From an uncultured Selenomonadaceae bacterium (GTDB lineage: Bacteria > Bacillota > Negativicutes > Selenomonadales > Selenomonadaceae), in contig CALZDE010000132.1 in assembly GCA_945637225.1 (NCBI GenBank), forward strand, positions 1 to 5,967: 5,967 bases of DNA, given 5' to 3'. A program made the position numbers and the translations under genes. This document shows positions 5,858 through 5,967 of this stretch, piece by piece; within the stretch, counting starts at the first letter, position 1, and each line of letters opens with the position of its first letter. Below the pieces are notes generated by a model that saw only the letters and a program-made list of their open reading frames with translations, was not told the DNA's origin and did no database searches.

Positions 5858-5887
5858 TTCGACTTATATAACCAACAGATATATAAT
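5858..5887 (+). promoter_or_regulatory. Possible rightward promoter at the window edge
   Basis: TTCGAC (5858-5863) and a perfect TATAAT (5882-5887) are 18 bp apart. This divergent promoter could serve a gene beyond the right edge. No start codon with a convincing ribosome binding site and open frame follows before the end of the window. The very AT-rich setting makes chance -10 matches likely. Confidence 0.35.
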
Positions 5888-5897
5888 AAAGGTATGC
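5881..5897 (+). repeat. 17-bp motif shared with the metN leader (copy 2)
   Basis: ATATAATAAAGGTATGC differs at one base from the copy at 336-352 and has the same orientation. Neither the inverted 9-mer half-site nor the TGCTTTA palindrome is present around it, so the full metN operator is not duplicated. Confidence 0.4.
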
Positions 5898-5967
5898 AAT
5901 TACTATGAATATGAGGCTGAATAACAGTTAATATTATGTTATAAAATATTATAAATTTATGTTTGAT

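Noticed and set aside
5674..5871. Plus-strand 65-codon frame over the promoter of the FliD-like gene
   Set aside because: It is antisense to the real start region, has low-complexity composition, and no ribosome binding site precedes it.

Overview
The window looks like ordinary chromosome from a low-to-moderate GC member of the Bacillota. AT-rich intergenic DNA, strong AGGAGG-type ribosome binding sites, sigma-A-type promoters and protein sequences typical of anaerobic clostridia-like lineages support this. I lean towards Negativicutes (a Selenomonas/Megamonas-like organism) from the style of the proteins, but no sequence here proves it. There is no mobile element, CRISPR array, tRNA or rRNA.

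Layout: positions 1-409 are AT-rich non-coding DNA that ends in a well-formed promoter and operator region. Positions 410-2925 (+) hold a complete methionine ABC importer operon: metN (ATPase), metI (permease) and metQ (lipoprotein receptor), with metN and metI overlapping and 19 bp between metI and metQ. A strong hairpin at 2968-3001 lies between metQ and the convergent pgi gene and probably terminates both. Positions 3028-4611 (-) hold pgi, glucose-6-phosphate isomerase, with its own extended -10 promoter. A second rho-independent terminator (4757-4786) ends the next leftward gene. That gene, 4812-5705 (-), encodes a Ser/Asn-rich protein without Cys or Trp whose C-terminal half resembles the flagellar cap protein FliD. 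It is transcribed from a near-consensus promoter at 5749-5777. The remaining 190 bp at the right edge is AT-rich and holds a possible rightward promoter.

The three transcription units look independent: methionine uptake, central sugar metabolism, and a probable cell-surface or flagellar-type protein. The most notable features are regulatory. The metNIQ promoter carries three abutting copies of a 9-bp element (one inverted, two direct) over its -10 region. Its leader appears too short for a SAM or T-box riboswitch, so a repressor protein is the simpler explanation. A ten-codon Met-containing upstream reading frame also overlaps the TTG start of metN. I found no convincing novel multi-gene system here.
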